A stretch of 64,000 nucleotides of DNA. It comes from Escherichia boydii. Lineage in GTDB: Bacteria > Pseudomonadota > Gammaproteobacteria > Enterobacterales > Enterobacteriaceae. The stretch lies in assembly GCA_041890495.1 (NCBI GenBank), contig CP169086.1, positions 2,046,001 to 2,110,000 of the forward strand. Direction: 5' to 3'. Below the pieces are notes generated by a model. It had not been told where the DNA came from. It did not search any database and worked only from the letters and a program-made list of their open reading frames with translations. Both the position numbers and the translations under genes were made by a program. Of the stretch, positions 50,262 to 59,317 are shown piece by piece (within the stretch, counting starts at the first letter, position 1; each line of letters starts with the position of its first letter).

Positions 50262-50582
50262 TCAGGCTTTTTCTAGCGTACACAGCAATGGATGCTCATT
50301 CTCCCTCGCGTACTTGTTCACCATCGCCACTTTGGTTTCTGCAACCTCGGCGGTAAAGACTCCGCAAATGGCCTTCCCCTGGTAGTGAACAGCGAGCATC
50401 AATTGCGTTGCACGTTCTACATCATAAGAAAAGAATTTTTGTAACACGTCAATAACAAACTCCATCGGAGTGTAATCATCATTGACTAATATCACTTTAT
50501 ACATAGATGGCGGTTTTAGCGCGTCGCGAACTTTTTCTTCCGCCAGTTGATCAAAGTCCAGCCAGTCGTTCGTTTTACCCAT
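50262..50582 (-). CDS. clpS: Clp protease adaptor ClpS
   Basis: ClpS binds N-end-rule substrates (N-terminal Leu, Phe, Tyr, Trp) and delivers them to ClpA. The 106-residue protein has the flexible N-terminal tail, the [10 protein letters not shown] segment (Asn34, Asp35 and Asp36 contact the alpha-amino group), Met40 of the gate, and His66 in LAVHYQGKA. It matches E. coli. It pairs functionally with aat in this window. Confidence 0.96.
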
Positions 50583-50904
50583 TGTCAGTTATCATCTTCG
50601 GTTACGGTTATCGGCAGAACGCCCTGCCGCTGACAAGAGCTTATTTGCCTGACCAATCTACTCCACATGATAGATAACTATCATCTATCGTTGGCATCAG
50701 CGACATCTGTCACATTCCTGTCAATAGCGTTAACTGCTTCAAATTTTTGATTCATACCTGCCCCCTGGCCCCTGTCAAACGCTTGACGGCTCGCCCTAAT
50801 TCTCTAAATTGTATTTCTAGAGTTGGCGAGGTTTTGAACAGCCCCCTCTCTGACCCCGGTTTATTCCATCTTACTTGTATAAGATTTGCGAAGGATGTCG
50901 AAGC
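50583..50904. promoter_or_regulatory. clpS-cspD divergent regulatory region
   Basis: This 322-base gap contains a perfect inverted repeat ATGATAG-ATAA-CTATCAT at 50667-50684 on the clpS side. A probable cspD promoter has -35 TTGACG at 50783-50788 and -10 TAAATT at 50805-50810, giving a leader of roughly 90 bases. No reading frame of interest lies within it. Confidence 0.5.
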
Positions 50905-51129
50905 ATGGAAAAGGGTACTGTTAAGTGGTTCAACAATGCCAAAGGGTTTGGTTTCATCTGCCCTGAAGGCGGCGGCGAAGATATTTTCGCTCATTATTCC
51001 ACCATTCAGATGGATGGTTACAGAACGCTAAAAGCTGGACAATCCGTTCAGTTTGATGTCCACCAGGGGCCAAAAGGCAATCACGCCAGTGTTATTGTGC
51101 CCGTCGAAGTAGAAGCGGCAGTCGCATAG
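50905..51129 (+). CDS. cspD: Cold-shock-like replication inhibitor CspD
   Basis: CspD is a stationary-phase OB-fold protein that binds single-stranded DNA and blocks replication; it is not cold-induced. The 74-residue protein has RNP1 KGFGFICP and RNP2 DIFAHYS. The start at 50905 gives MEKGTVKWFN; an upstream in-frame ATG at 50875 is not used. It matches E. coli and is divergent from clpS, as in K-12. Confidence 0.96.
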   Translation: MEKGTVKWFNNAKGFGFICPEGGGEDIFAHYSTIQMDGYRTLKAGQSVQFDVHQGPKGNHASVIVPVEVEAAVA

Positions 51130-51161
51130 CTCTTCTGTCTCATTGTGTACATCCTAAAGGC

Positions 51162-51190
51162 AAAATGCCAGCCCGATCGGCTGGCATTTT
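51162..51190. terminator. Bidirectional terminator between cspD and macB
   Basis: AAAATGCCAGCC-CGATC-GGCTGGCATTTT lies between the convergent cspD and macB genes. Confidence 0.9.
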
Positions 51191-51201
51191 TATCTCAAAA
51201 A

Positions 51202-53148
51202 TTACTCTCGTGCCAGAGCATCTACTGGATCCAGTCGTGCCGCATTTCGTGCGGGTAACCATCCAAATAAAATCCCGGTGACCGTCGAGCAGAGAAACGC
51301 CAGCAGCAGTGCCAACGGTGAAAAACCAATCTCCCAGCCGGGTAAGAAAAGCTGCAAGGTGAAAGCAATTAACAGTGACAGTGTTATTCCCAACGCGCCA
51401 CCGACCAGGCAAACCAGTACGGCTTCGATCAGGAACTGTTGCAAAACATCGCTTGCTCGCGCACCTACAGCCATGCGAATGCCAATTTCCCGCGTCCGCT
51501 CGGTCACTGACACCAGCATAATATTCATTACACCAATACCACCCACCACCAGCGAAATCACCGCCACCAGCGTCAGAAACAGTTGTAAAGTACGTGTGGT
51601 CTTTTCAACAGTTTTCAAGACGCCGTCCATGTTCCAGGTAAAGAAATCCTTCTTTCCGTGGCGCAGTGAAAGTAAACGCGTGAGTTGCTGTTCCGCCTCG
51701 GCGCTGTCAAATCCTTCTTTCACCCTGACAGTAATGGAGTTAAGCCACGACTGGCCCATAACTCGCCCGGACATCGTGCTGTAAGGTAGCCAGACACGCA
51801 GCACTTTACTGCTACCAAACATCGACTGTTTTTCTTCCGCCACACCAATGACTCTGGCGGGCATATTGCCGACCAGAATCACCTCGCCAACCACATCTGC
51901 TTTATGGGGGAAAAGCTGGCGGCGAGTATTACTGTCGAGAACCACGACCTGCGCACGACCGTTCAGCTGCTCCTGATTAAAGGTGTTCCCTTCACTGAAA
52001 GTCATGCCATAGACATTAAAATAATCGCCGCTCACGCCATTGGCACTGGCAGCAACATCAACATTGTTATAACGCAGGCGCAGGTTTTGCGAGACGGCAG
52101 GTGTGGCTGAGGCGACCCACGGTTGTTTTTGGATGGCGATTAAGTCGTCGTACTTCAGCGCCTGTTGATATTGCGGATCGTCATCGCCAAAATCTTTCCC
52201 GGGATAGACATCAATAGTATTCGTACCAATAGAACGAATATCCGCCAGCACCATTTGTTTGGCGGCGTCACCCACCACGACAATGGAAACCACCGACGCA
52301 ATACCGATAATAATCCCCAGCATGGTCAGTAAAGTACGCATTTTATTCGCTGCCAGCGCCCGCCATGCCATCGTCAGCGCCTCGTTAAAACCGCTGACAA
52401 ACTGCCGCCAGCCAGACACCGTGTTGACAACAGGCTCCGTCCCGCCAGCAACATTCACTTTTTCAATGGCGGGAGGATTGCGCACAATTTCGCCGTCGCG
52501 AATTTCGATCACCCGCTCGGCCTGAGCAGCGACCTGCGGATCGTGGGTGACGATAATCACCGTATGCCCGCGATCGCGCAGCTGATGCAGGATCGCCATC
52601 ACCTCTTCGCCAGAATGGCTGTCCAGTGCGCCGGTTGGTTCATCGGCAAGAATTACCTGACCACCGTTCATCAATGCCCGCGCGATGCTGACGCGCTGTT
52701 GCTGACCACCCGAAAGCTGTGCCGGATAATACTCTGTACGGTCTTCCAGCCCCAGCCGTTGCAGCAACTCCTGGGCACGAAGCAGTCGCTGTTTCCGCTC
52801 AAGACTAGCATAGACGGCGGGTACTTCAACGTTCTGCTCGGCGGTTAAATGCGAAAGCAAATGGTAACGCTGGAAAATAAAGCCGAAATGCTCGCGGCGC
52901 AGTTGCGCCAGCGCATCGGCGTCCAGCGTGGCAACATCCTGACCGGCGACGCGATAGGGTGCCGCTGGTGGCCTTATCCAGACAGCCGAGAATATTCATC
53001 AGGGTCGATTTACCGGAACCCGAAGCGCCAACAATCGCGACCATCTCACCCGCATAAATATCGAGGCTGATGCCCTTCAGCACCTCAACCTGCTCATCAC
53101 CGGCAGATAGCTGCGACGAATATCCTTTAATTCGAGCAAAGGCGTCAT
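51202..53148 (-). pseudogene. macB: MacB macrolide/enterotoxin exporter, two compensating indels
   Basis: MacB is the ABC transporter of the MacAB-TolC tripartite pump, exporting macrolides and heat-stable enterotoxin. From ATG 53148 (TPLLELKDIRRSY) to stop there are 1947 bases, exactly the 648-codon length. But one C is missing near 53105 and one C is extra near 52967, so about 46 codons between them are out of frame. These include Walker A VGASGSGKSTLMN. Translation from 53148 would shift into another frame and end early. From the second indel the frame is right: QLSGGQQQR signature, VILADEPTGALD Walker B, four transmembrane helices and a large periplasmic domain, E. coli-like (YASLERK where I recall YAGLERK). 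Confidence 0.87.
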
Positions 53149-54258
53149 TGTGCAGCTCCTGGTTTGGCCTCACCAATCACCACTTCATCGCCCGCTTCAA
53201 GCCCTTTGACAATCTCAACATCGGTATCGTTACGTGCGCCAATCGTCACTTCACGCTCGCGTGTTTCACCATTACGCACAATTTGACTTTATAACGATTA
53301 TCGCCACCGGATCGCCTAACGCCGACAGAGGGATCGTCAGCACATTTTTCACATCGGTGAGCTGAATATGCACTTGCGCAGTCATATCCAGCCGCAGCAA
53401 ACCATTGGGGTTGGGGACTTCAAAACGGGCGTAATAGAAAATAGCGTCGTTAACCTTTTCCGGCGTCGGTAGTACATCCTTGATTTGCCCCTCGTAGCGC
53501 GTCAGTGGATCGCCAAGCACCGTAAACCAGGCTTTTTTGCCCCGGCTTCAGGTGGATTACATCCGCTTCAGAAACCTGCGCTTTTACCAGCATGGTGCTC
53601 ATATCTGCCAGCGTCAGAATGTTCGGTGCTTGTTGTGCGGCAATCACCGTCTGGCCTTGCAGAGTGGTGATTTGCGTGACTTCCCCGGCCATCGGGGCAA
53701 CGATGCGAGTGTAATCGAGATTGGTTTTAGCCGTATCGAGAGAAGCCTGATTGCGCTTGATTTGCGCGTCAATGGTGCCAATTTGCGCCTGTTTCACAGC
53801 CATCTCCGTCGCGGCGGTGTCGAGATCCTGCTGTGAAACCGCCTGCGTTTGTGCCAGACGTTGCTGACGGGAATACGTCACCCGCGCCAGTTTCAGCTCC
53901 GCTTCCGCATGCTGCCGTGCGCGCGTAGCTCCATCAGCGTTGCTTCGGACCTCCTTGATCTGGTTTTCAGCCTGTTCAGGATCAATGACCCCTAAAGCTG
54001 GTCTTTTTTTACTTTATCGCCAATCGCCACCGACAGCGTTTTCAACTGACCGCTGACCTGCGCGCCCACGTCAACCTTACGCAAAGCGTCAAGCTTGCCC
54101 GTCGCGAGGACGTTTTGCTGCAGTTCGCCCGGGCGAACGATCAGTGTCTGATACTGTGGCACCGGCGCATTCAGCACCTGCCACAGCCAGTACCCACCGG
54201 CTAAAACCACGACCGCCAGCAGCAGAAACAGCGTTCTGCGTTTTCCCTTGAGGTTCAT
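53145..54258 (-). pseudogene. macA: MacA periplasmic adaptor, several frameshifts
   Basis: MacA links MacB to TolC as a membrane-fusion protein. The gene runs from ATG 54258 to TGA 53145-53147, which overlaps the macB ATG (ATGA). The 1114-base length is two short of 372 codons. The first frame gives a signal anchor (FLLLAVVVLAGGYWLW) and GKLDALRKVDVGAQVSG, then breaks near 53995. Later pieces in other frames include TYSRQQRLAQTQAVSQQ and LDPLTRYEGQ-type barrel sequence, with further breaks near 53925, 53535 and 53285. The first 45-50 residues are a non-E. coli version (QVLNAPVPQYQTLIVRPGELQQN), and from VLATGKLD onward it is E. coli-like. Confidence 0.86.
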
Positions 54259-54352
54259 AAATATTCCAAATAAATGTTCTGGCAATGATAAGTGTTGATT
54301 CTAACTAAACGACTCTTCAACGAAAGCCCTGTTCTCCGAAATCGACCTAATT

Positions 54353-54369
54353 TGTTTACGAGATGTTGA
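54353..54369 (+). promoter_or_regulatory. PhoP box upstream of ybjX
   Basis: TGTTTA-CGAGA-TGTTGA is a direct repeat with the PhoP spacing of five bases (consensus G/T-GTTTA-N5-G/T-GTTTA), one base off in the second half. A TGAAAT hexamer about 12 bases downstream could be the -10. It is 48 bases before the ybjX ATG. Confidence 0.7.
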
Positions 54370-54417
54370 CATTTCCCCTGCTGAAATAGCGATATTCCAA
54401 AAGGATCAGGATCTACC

Positions 54418-55374
54418 ATGTCTTCTATCGTCGATACATCACTTTCAAACCTGCCGCAGCCAAAATCGGGCTGGCAGCTCTTCAAAAACCTGGCTTTCGG
54501 TGAGATCGCGCCCGGGCTGGCATGGGAAAAAACCGCCTATCGACGTAAGTTTATGCTGCGTTCACTGGCAACACCGCTCAGCACCGCTCGCCTGCTGTCT
54601 GAGCTTGCAAAACATCCGCATCTGATGCAAATGCTCCAGGTTCAGCCGGGGTTGCCCTGCCGCCTTCATCGTCCGTGGTTAACGGTCAATATGGATCGAC
54701 AGCGTGCGCTGGCTTCGCTGTCCTGGCACTATCAGATGATGTGCCGCCAGCTGCCGGCGACGCTGACTCATGGTTACCTTTCAAAGCAGGGCGTGACTCT
54801 GCTGACCTTAACCGGAAAAGATGAACAGCAATTTACCGTCCGTCTGTGTGCGGACGCGTTTATGGATAAAGAGGGAGAAGCTACCCTCGTTTTCTGTGAC
54901 AGTCAAAATACGGCGCTGGCGGAGATGACCTTTACGCTATGCCAGTTTGAGGGAAAATCGACGCTGTTCATTGGCGGTTTACAGGGCGCAAAAGCGCATG
55001 TTCCCCATGAGCTGATCCAGGGCGCGACGAAAGCCTGCCACGGTCTGTTCCCGAAACGTCTGCTGGTCGAGGCCGCAATGACGCTCGGCGCCGCGTTCCC
55101 GGTAGAGCAAATTGTCGCCGTCAGTAACGATACCCATATTTATCGCAGCTGGCGCTACCGCAGGAAAAAAGAGGGGAAACTGTTGGCCGATTACGACAGT
55201 TTCTGGATCTCCATCGGCGGTGAAAAGCAGGACAACGGTAATTTTATGCTGCCGCTCGTCATGCCGCGTAAGCCGATGGAAGAGATCGCCAGCAAAAAAC
55301 GTTCCGAATATCGCCGCCGCTACGAGCTGCTTGATAGCCTGATTCAGCAGGTGAAACAGGCGACCCAACGCTAA
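54418..55374 (+). CDS. ybjX: DUF535/VirK-family protein YbjX
   Basis: A 318-residue protein of the DUF535 family, related to Salmonella SomA and VirK, which act in resistance to antimicrobial peptides and late infection. No signal peptide or membrane helix is evident. The body carries family segments such as NMDRQRALASLSWHY, FIGGLQGAK and SNDTHIYRSWRYRRKK. It is diverged from the E. coli protein and G+C is higher than in flanking E. coli-like genes. A PhoP box upstream suggests induction by low magnesium. It converges on ybjD with a four-base overlap of the 3' ends. Confidence 0.88.
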   Translation: MSSIVDTSLSNLPQPKSGWQLFKNLAFGEIAPGLAWEKTAYRRKFMLRSLATPLSTARLLSELAKHPHLMQMLQVQPGLPCRLHRPWLTVNMDRQRALASLSWHYQMMCRQLPATLTHGYLSKQGVTLLTLTGKDEQQFTVRLCADAFMDKEGEATLVFCDSQNTALAEMTFTLCQFEGKSTLFIGGLQGAKAHVPHELIQGATKACHGLFPKRLLVEAAMTLGAAFPVEQIVAVSNDTHIYRSWRYRRKKEGKLLADYDSFWISIGGEKQDNGNFMLPLVMPRKPMEEIASKKRSEYRRRYELLDSLIQQVKQATQR

Positions 55375-57029
55375 TCCGCTTTCCCGCGTGCCAGCCACAG
55401 CACGCGGGAGAACATCTTCCGCAGCAGGGTCGGTACCGCCTCCACGCCCCGTCTCCCCGCTTCCGTCGCCACTTCAATGGCTAAATCCGGTTTTGACGAA
55501 CGGTGAATGGCTTTGGCGATCACCCGCCGCATATTCATCGGGACATCGACCGGCACCATGGCAATTCGATGGAAGACGTCGTCGAACCCCTGACGATACA
55601 TAAAGTGTTCCATGTCCATCGCGGGAAGCATGGTTAAATGGTCGCGCTCTTCCTCTCGCTCGTTATTCAGCAGGCTCCGCACGGTCGAAGCATATTTTTT
55701 GCCCGCCTCATCACCGTCTACCAGCACGTGCCACTCGATCCCCATCCGGCGGGCAAATTTTATCAGCGGCTTTAATCCCGACTGGGCGAATTCAATCACC
55801 TTAATGCCTTCCGCATCAAAATGGTGGCCGCACTGGCGCGCCAGTTCGTTGATGACCCAGGTTTCCGTTTCCCCCTCCACCAGCAGCCAGCAGCGGGCAA
55901 AGAGCGACGACGCCCGGTTAAAGCGAATATGGAACGCGATGCGCCGCCCGTCTTCCGCGTTCAAACCGCCCGGCCCAAGGCGGAAAGCGGAGACGCGGGA
56001 GGATTCACGCACCAGGCGACAGACGTGTTCTACCGGCGTCAGCGATAATAATTCCCCGGAATTGGTGGTCGTAATACGCTGGAGCGGCAGCAGATTCAGC
56101 AGATGCCATGCCACGGAAAGCATGATGGGATGCAGGCGCGTTTCCGGGTCTTCCACCAGCAGCAGCGGCCGGGCGTCCCGGTCAAGACGAACGGTGCCTT
56201 TAGCCTGCAGAAGCGTTGAAAACAGCCCCAGCAAAATCACCCGATGGGTACGACCGCCGGGCCGGTCAATCATCCGGTTAATGATGTCGAGGTAGCGCCA
56301 GCTGCGCTGCTCATCATGGGAGCGGCGGCGCATCAGGCGATGGCGCGACTCAGAGGTTCCCTGCTCGGAAAAATAGTGCTCAAGGAGTTGTACCATTGCG
56401 GACAACCCCTGACGGATTTGACCATCGGTCAGATTCTGCGGACGTGACACCAGCTCTCTGGCCAGAAAATCCAGCTCGCGGGCGGTGACTTCCACGTCCG
56501 GCATATTGGGTACGGTACCGTTACGAATACGGCGCATAAAACGCGCATCGCGCAGGCGTAACACCGGCGTCAGGCGGATCAGGTGGCGGGCCAGATCGTC
56601 GATATTGTCCAGCGGGATCGGGTTGGCTTTCTCATCGAGAAAATCACGCAGGGTGAGTACCCCCTCGTTCTCCGCCATCTCACCTTCCAGCCGATAGAAA
56701 ATCCGGTGGAAACCGTCATCGCAAGGCACCCAGCAGGGTGACAGCGGGCGGAAGCGACGCACGCGGTGACGTCCGGGTTCGGATTCGCGGAACGTCAGGA
56801 TGATATGCAGGTGCTTCTCGCGCCCCGTCACGTCGCCGGGCGGAAACCAAAAATCGTCGCGAACGAAGTGATACAGATCGTCCTCGGGTGAAAGCAGTAA
56901 CGTCAGCGCATCCAGCAGGCTGGACTTACCCCACGCGTTCTCGCCGATAAGGACGTTATTCTGCTCCAGCTGCAGTGACAGGCGGTTAATACCGCGAAAC
57001 CCGACAATTTCCACACGTTCGAGAAGCAT
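55371..57029 (-). CDS. ybjD: OLD-family ATPase/TOPRIM nuclease YbjD
   Basis: A 552-residue member of the overcoming-lysogenization-defect (OLD) family. The N-terminal SMC/ABC-type ATPase has Walker A LIGENAWGKSSLLDAL (about residues 26-41), and VEDPETRLHP is a Walker B-like segment. The C-terminal TOPRIM domain has LVEGETETW and the LVDGDEAGKKY acidic pair. No UvrD/GajB-like helicase gene lies beside it, so it is a stand-alone form. The protein is clearly diverged from E. coli YbjD (PGDVTGREKHLHI, ATEAGRRGVEAVPTLLRKM). Function is unknown; nuclease or phage-defence roles are known for some OLD relatives. Confidence 0.9.
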   Translation of the reverse strand: MLLERVEIVGFRGINRLSLQLEQNNVLIGENAWGKSSLLDALTLLLSPEDDLYHFVRDDFWFPPGDVTGREKHLHIILTFRESEPGRHRVRRFRPLSPCWVPCDDGFHRIFYRLEGEMAENEGVLTLRDFLDEKANPIPLDNIDDLARHLIRLTPVLRLRDARFMRRIRNGTVPNMPDVEVTARELDFLARELVSRPQNLTDGQIRQGLSAMVQLLEHYFSEQGTSESRHRLMRRRSHDEQRSWRYLDIINRMIDRPGGRTHRVILLGLFSTLLQAKGTVRLDRDARPLLLVEDPETRLHPIMLSVAWHLLNLLPLQRITTTNSGELLSLTPVEHVCRLVRESSRVSAFRLGPGGLNAEDGRRIAFHIRFNRASSLFARCWLLVEGETETWVINELARQCGHHFDAEGIKVIEFAQSGLKPLIKFARRMGIEWHVLVDGDEAGKKYASTVRSLLNNEREEERDHLTMLPAMDMEHFMYRQGFDDVFHRIAMVPVDVPMNMRRVIAKAIHRSSKPDLAIEVATEAGRRGVEAVPTLLRKMFSRVLWLARGKAD

Positions 57030-57401
57030 AAATCCCCCGCGATATGATCACTTTTTCCTTCAAGTTATCAGCAGTATAGCGGGATGCACACAGGCTTGAC
57101 ACTGCAATCCGCCTCCATAACCTGGAGGAAGCACGAAAAATTCAGAATTTATCCGTCAGGTTTCATTTGAAATAACCCTCATATAGCAAGATACTACCGC
57201 CCGAAAATTGGACTATGCTCTATTTACCTCCAGTTTGAACAAGGATTGACATCACATTGCCTTAAATCAAATTAATCGAATTTATTTAAGTGGCGAAGGG
57301 GTGTTGTTGGTTTTTAAAATACGAACTCTTTGAGTCGTCATCCCTTTATGGCGATATATCCCGCACGCGGGAAAGCGTGCGGATAATTATTTGAGGTGGT
57401 T
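57030..57401. promoter_or_regulatory. ybjD-aqpZ divergent intergenic region
   Basis: This 372-base AT-rich gap contains CCGCACGC-GGGAAA-GCGTGCGG at 57361-57382, an 8-bp perfect hairpin in the probable aqpZ 5' untranslated region about 20 bases before the ATG. It could affect aqpZ translation. No gene is seen. Confidence 0.5.
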
Positions 57402-58097
57402 ATGTTTAGAAAATTGGCAGCAGAATGCTTTGGTACATTCTGGCTGGTATTTGGTGGCTGCGGTAGCGCCGTTCTGGCAGCAGCATTCCCGGAATTAGGT
57501 ATCGGTTTTGTCGGCGTCGCGCTGGCTTTTGGTTTAACCGTATTAACCATGGCGTTTGCCGTGGGGCATATTTCCGGCGGTCATTTTAACCCGGCAGTGA
57601 CGTTAGGTTTGTGGGCTGGCGGTCGTTTCCCGGCGAAAGACGTGATTGGATATATTGTGGCACAGGTGGTTGGCGGTATTATTGCGGCTGGCGTTCTGTA
57701 CGTGATTGCCAGCGGTAAAGCCGGGTTCGACGCGGCGGCCAGCGGCTTCGCCTCTAACGGCTTCGGCGAACACTCTCCGGGTGGCTACTCCATGCTGTCT
57801 GCTATCGTGATTGAAATTGTGTTGACCGCCGGCTTCCTGCTGGTGATCCACGGCGCAACGGACAAACACGCGCCAGCCGGTTTTGCCCCGATTGCCATTG
57901 GTCTGGCGCTGACGCTTATCCACCTGATTTCTATTCCGGTCACCAACACCTCCGTTAACCCAGCACGCAGCACCGCCGTTGCCATCTTCCAGGGCGGCTG
58001 GGCGCTTGAGCAGCTGTGGCTGTTCTGGGTAATGCCAATCGTCGGCGGTATTCTGGGCGGCGTGCTGTATCGCACCCTGCTGGAAAAACGCGATTAA
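57402..58097 (+). CDS. aqpZ: Aquaporin Z
   Basis: AqpZ is a tetrameric water channel in the inner membrane. The 231-residue protein has six transmembrane helices and two half-helix NPA motifs, GGHFNPAVTLG and TSVNPARSTAV. The selectivity-filter residues fit a water-only channel, including His in LIHLIS and Arg after the second NPA. A GAGGTGG ribosome-binding site precedes the ATG at 57402. Many substitutions relative to E. coli (VAQVVGGIIAAGVLYVIA) place it in a non-E. coli block. Confidence 0.95.
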   Translation: MFRKLAAECFGTFWLVFGGCGSAVLAAAFPELGIGFVGVALAFGLTVLTMAFAVGHISGGHFNPAVTLGLWAGGRFPAKDVIGYIVAQVVGGIIAAGVLYVIASGKAGFDAAASGFASNGFGEHSPGGYSMLSAIVIEIVLTAGFLLVIHGATDKHAPAGFAPIAIGLALTLIHLISIPVTNTSVNPARSTAVAIFQGGWALEQLWLFWVMPIVGGILGGVLYRTLLEKRD

Positions 58098-58115
58098 TTA
58101 AGTGCGGCCTGTAAT

Positions 58116-58194
58116 GTCGGGTGGCGCTAACGCTTACCCGACCTATGTGAGTGTGCACTTTGTAGGCCGGGTAAGGCGTAACCGCCGCCCGGCT
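58116..58194. repeat. Pair of REP-like palindromes after aqpZ
   Basis: Two palindromes are visible: GTCGGGTGGCGCTAACGCTTACCCGAC-type at 58116-58142, and GGCCGGGTAAGGCG...CCGCCCGGCTT at 58162-58194, the second followed by TTCTTTT. The format is that of REP elements in Enterobacter and Klebsiella. They probably also end aqpZ transcripts. Confidence 0.7.
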
Positions 58195-58274
58195 TTCTTT
58201 TGCCGCTTTACTGAACAGCCTTTATTGGGTAGTGTCTCTGGCGCTCAACAGATACTCAAAAGGACCGGCTGTTC

Positions 58275-59174
58275 ATGTTTTCAGGACTCCTCATTATTCT
58301 GCTGCCCCTGATTGTGGGCTACCTTATCCCGCTGCATCAGGAATCTGCATTACGGCTTATCAACCGTTTTCTCAGCTGGATTGTTTACGTCATTCTTTTC
58401 TTTATGGGGATTAGCCTGGCATTTCTGGACAACCTGTCGGCGAATTTACTCTCCATCCTCCATTATTCTGTCGTCACCGTGGTAGTTATTTTGCTGTGCA
58501 ATATTGCCGCGCTGCTGTGGCTGGAACGCACTATTCCATGGAAAAACCACCATCATCAGGAAAAACTCCCTTCACGAATTGCAATGGCGCTTGAATCATT
58601 AAAATTATGCGGCGTCGTGGTGCTCGGTTTTCTTCTTGGGCTGACCGGTTGGGCTTTCTTACAACACGCGACCGAAGCCAGCGAATACACGTTAATTCTG
58701 CTACTTTTCCTCGTCGGTATTCAGTTGCGCAATAATGGCATGACCTTAAAGCAGATTGTCCTTAATCGCCGGGGAATGATTGTCGCCGTGGTGGTGGTTG
58801 CCAGTTCATTAATTGGTGGTTTAATTAACGCCTTTATTCTTGATCTCCCCATCAATACCGCGCTGGCAATGGCCTCCGGTTTCGGCTGGTATTCTCTTTC
58901 CGGTATTTTATTGACCGAATCTTTTGGCCCGGTAATCGGGAGCGCGGCGTTTTTTAATGATCTGGCCCGTGAACTGATTGCTATTATGTTGATCCCTGGG
59001 CTGATTCGCCGCAGCCGCTCTACTGCACTGGGCTTATGCGGTGCCACATCAATGGATTTCACCCTGCCCGTTCTTCAACGTACTGGCGGGCTGGATATGG
59101 TCCCGGCGGCAATTGTTCACGGTTTTATTCTTAGCCTGTTAGTGCCGATCCTCATCGCCTTTTTCTCTGCGTAA
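58275..59174 (+). CDS. lysO: Lysine exporter LysO (YbjE), mosaic
   Basis: LysO exports L-lysine and the toxic analogue thialysine. The 299-residue DUF340 protein has eight or so transmembrane helices; acidic residues in LESLKLCG and ESFGPVIG suit proton or cation coupling. The first roughly 130 residues are diverged (LIPLHQESALRLINRF, WLERTIPWKNHHH), while from FLQHATEASEYTL on it matches E. coli exactly, so the switch lies at about 58660. The start at 58275 gives MFSGLLIILLPL. Confidence 0.93.
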   Translation: MFSGLLIILLPLIVGYLIPLHQESALRLINRFLSWIVYVILFFMGISLAFLDNLSANLLSILHYSVVTVVVILLCNIAALLWLERTIPWKNHHHQEKLPSRIAMALESLKLCGVVVLGFLLGLTGWAFLQHATEASEYTLILLLFLVGIQLRNNGMTLKQIVLNRRGMIVAVVVVASSLIGGLINAFILDLPINTALAMASGFGWYSLSGILLTESFGPVIGSAAFFNDLARELIAIMLIPGLIRRSRSTALGLCGATSMDFTLPVLQRTGGLDMVPAAIVHGFILSLLVPILIAFFSA

Positions 59175-59207
59175 TACCTCTCTGGCGGTAGATCCCTGCC
59201 GCCAAAA

Positions 59208-59221
59208 TTGCGCTAAATCAA
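59208..59221 (+). promoter_or_regulatory. FNR-like site upstream of hcp
   Basis: TTGCG-CTAA-ATCAA matches the FNR consensus TTGAT-N4-ATCAA at eight of ten positions, in the hcp promoter region, which is FNR-dependent in E. coli. Confidence 0.65.
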
Positions 59222-59280
59222 TCTCCCTTAAAGTTGCATGAAAAATCCCTTTTATCCCCGCGTTAAGCGTCTTAACCTTA

Positions 59281-59303
59281 AACATGTATATTAAATATAA
59301 CTT
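59281..59303 (+). promoter_or_regulatory. NsrR-like operator at the hcp promoter
   Basis: AACATGTATAT-T-AAATATAACTT has the 11-1-11 inverted arrangement of NsrR operators (AANATGNATTT half-site). It lies 15 bases before the hcp start, consistent with nitric-oxide-relieved repression known for E. coli hcp-hcr. Confidence 0.6.
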
Positions 59304-59317
59304 TAAAAGGTGTGATC

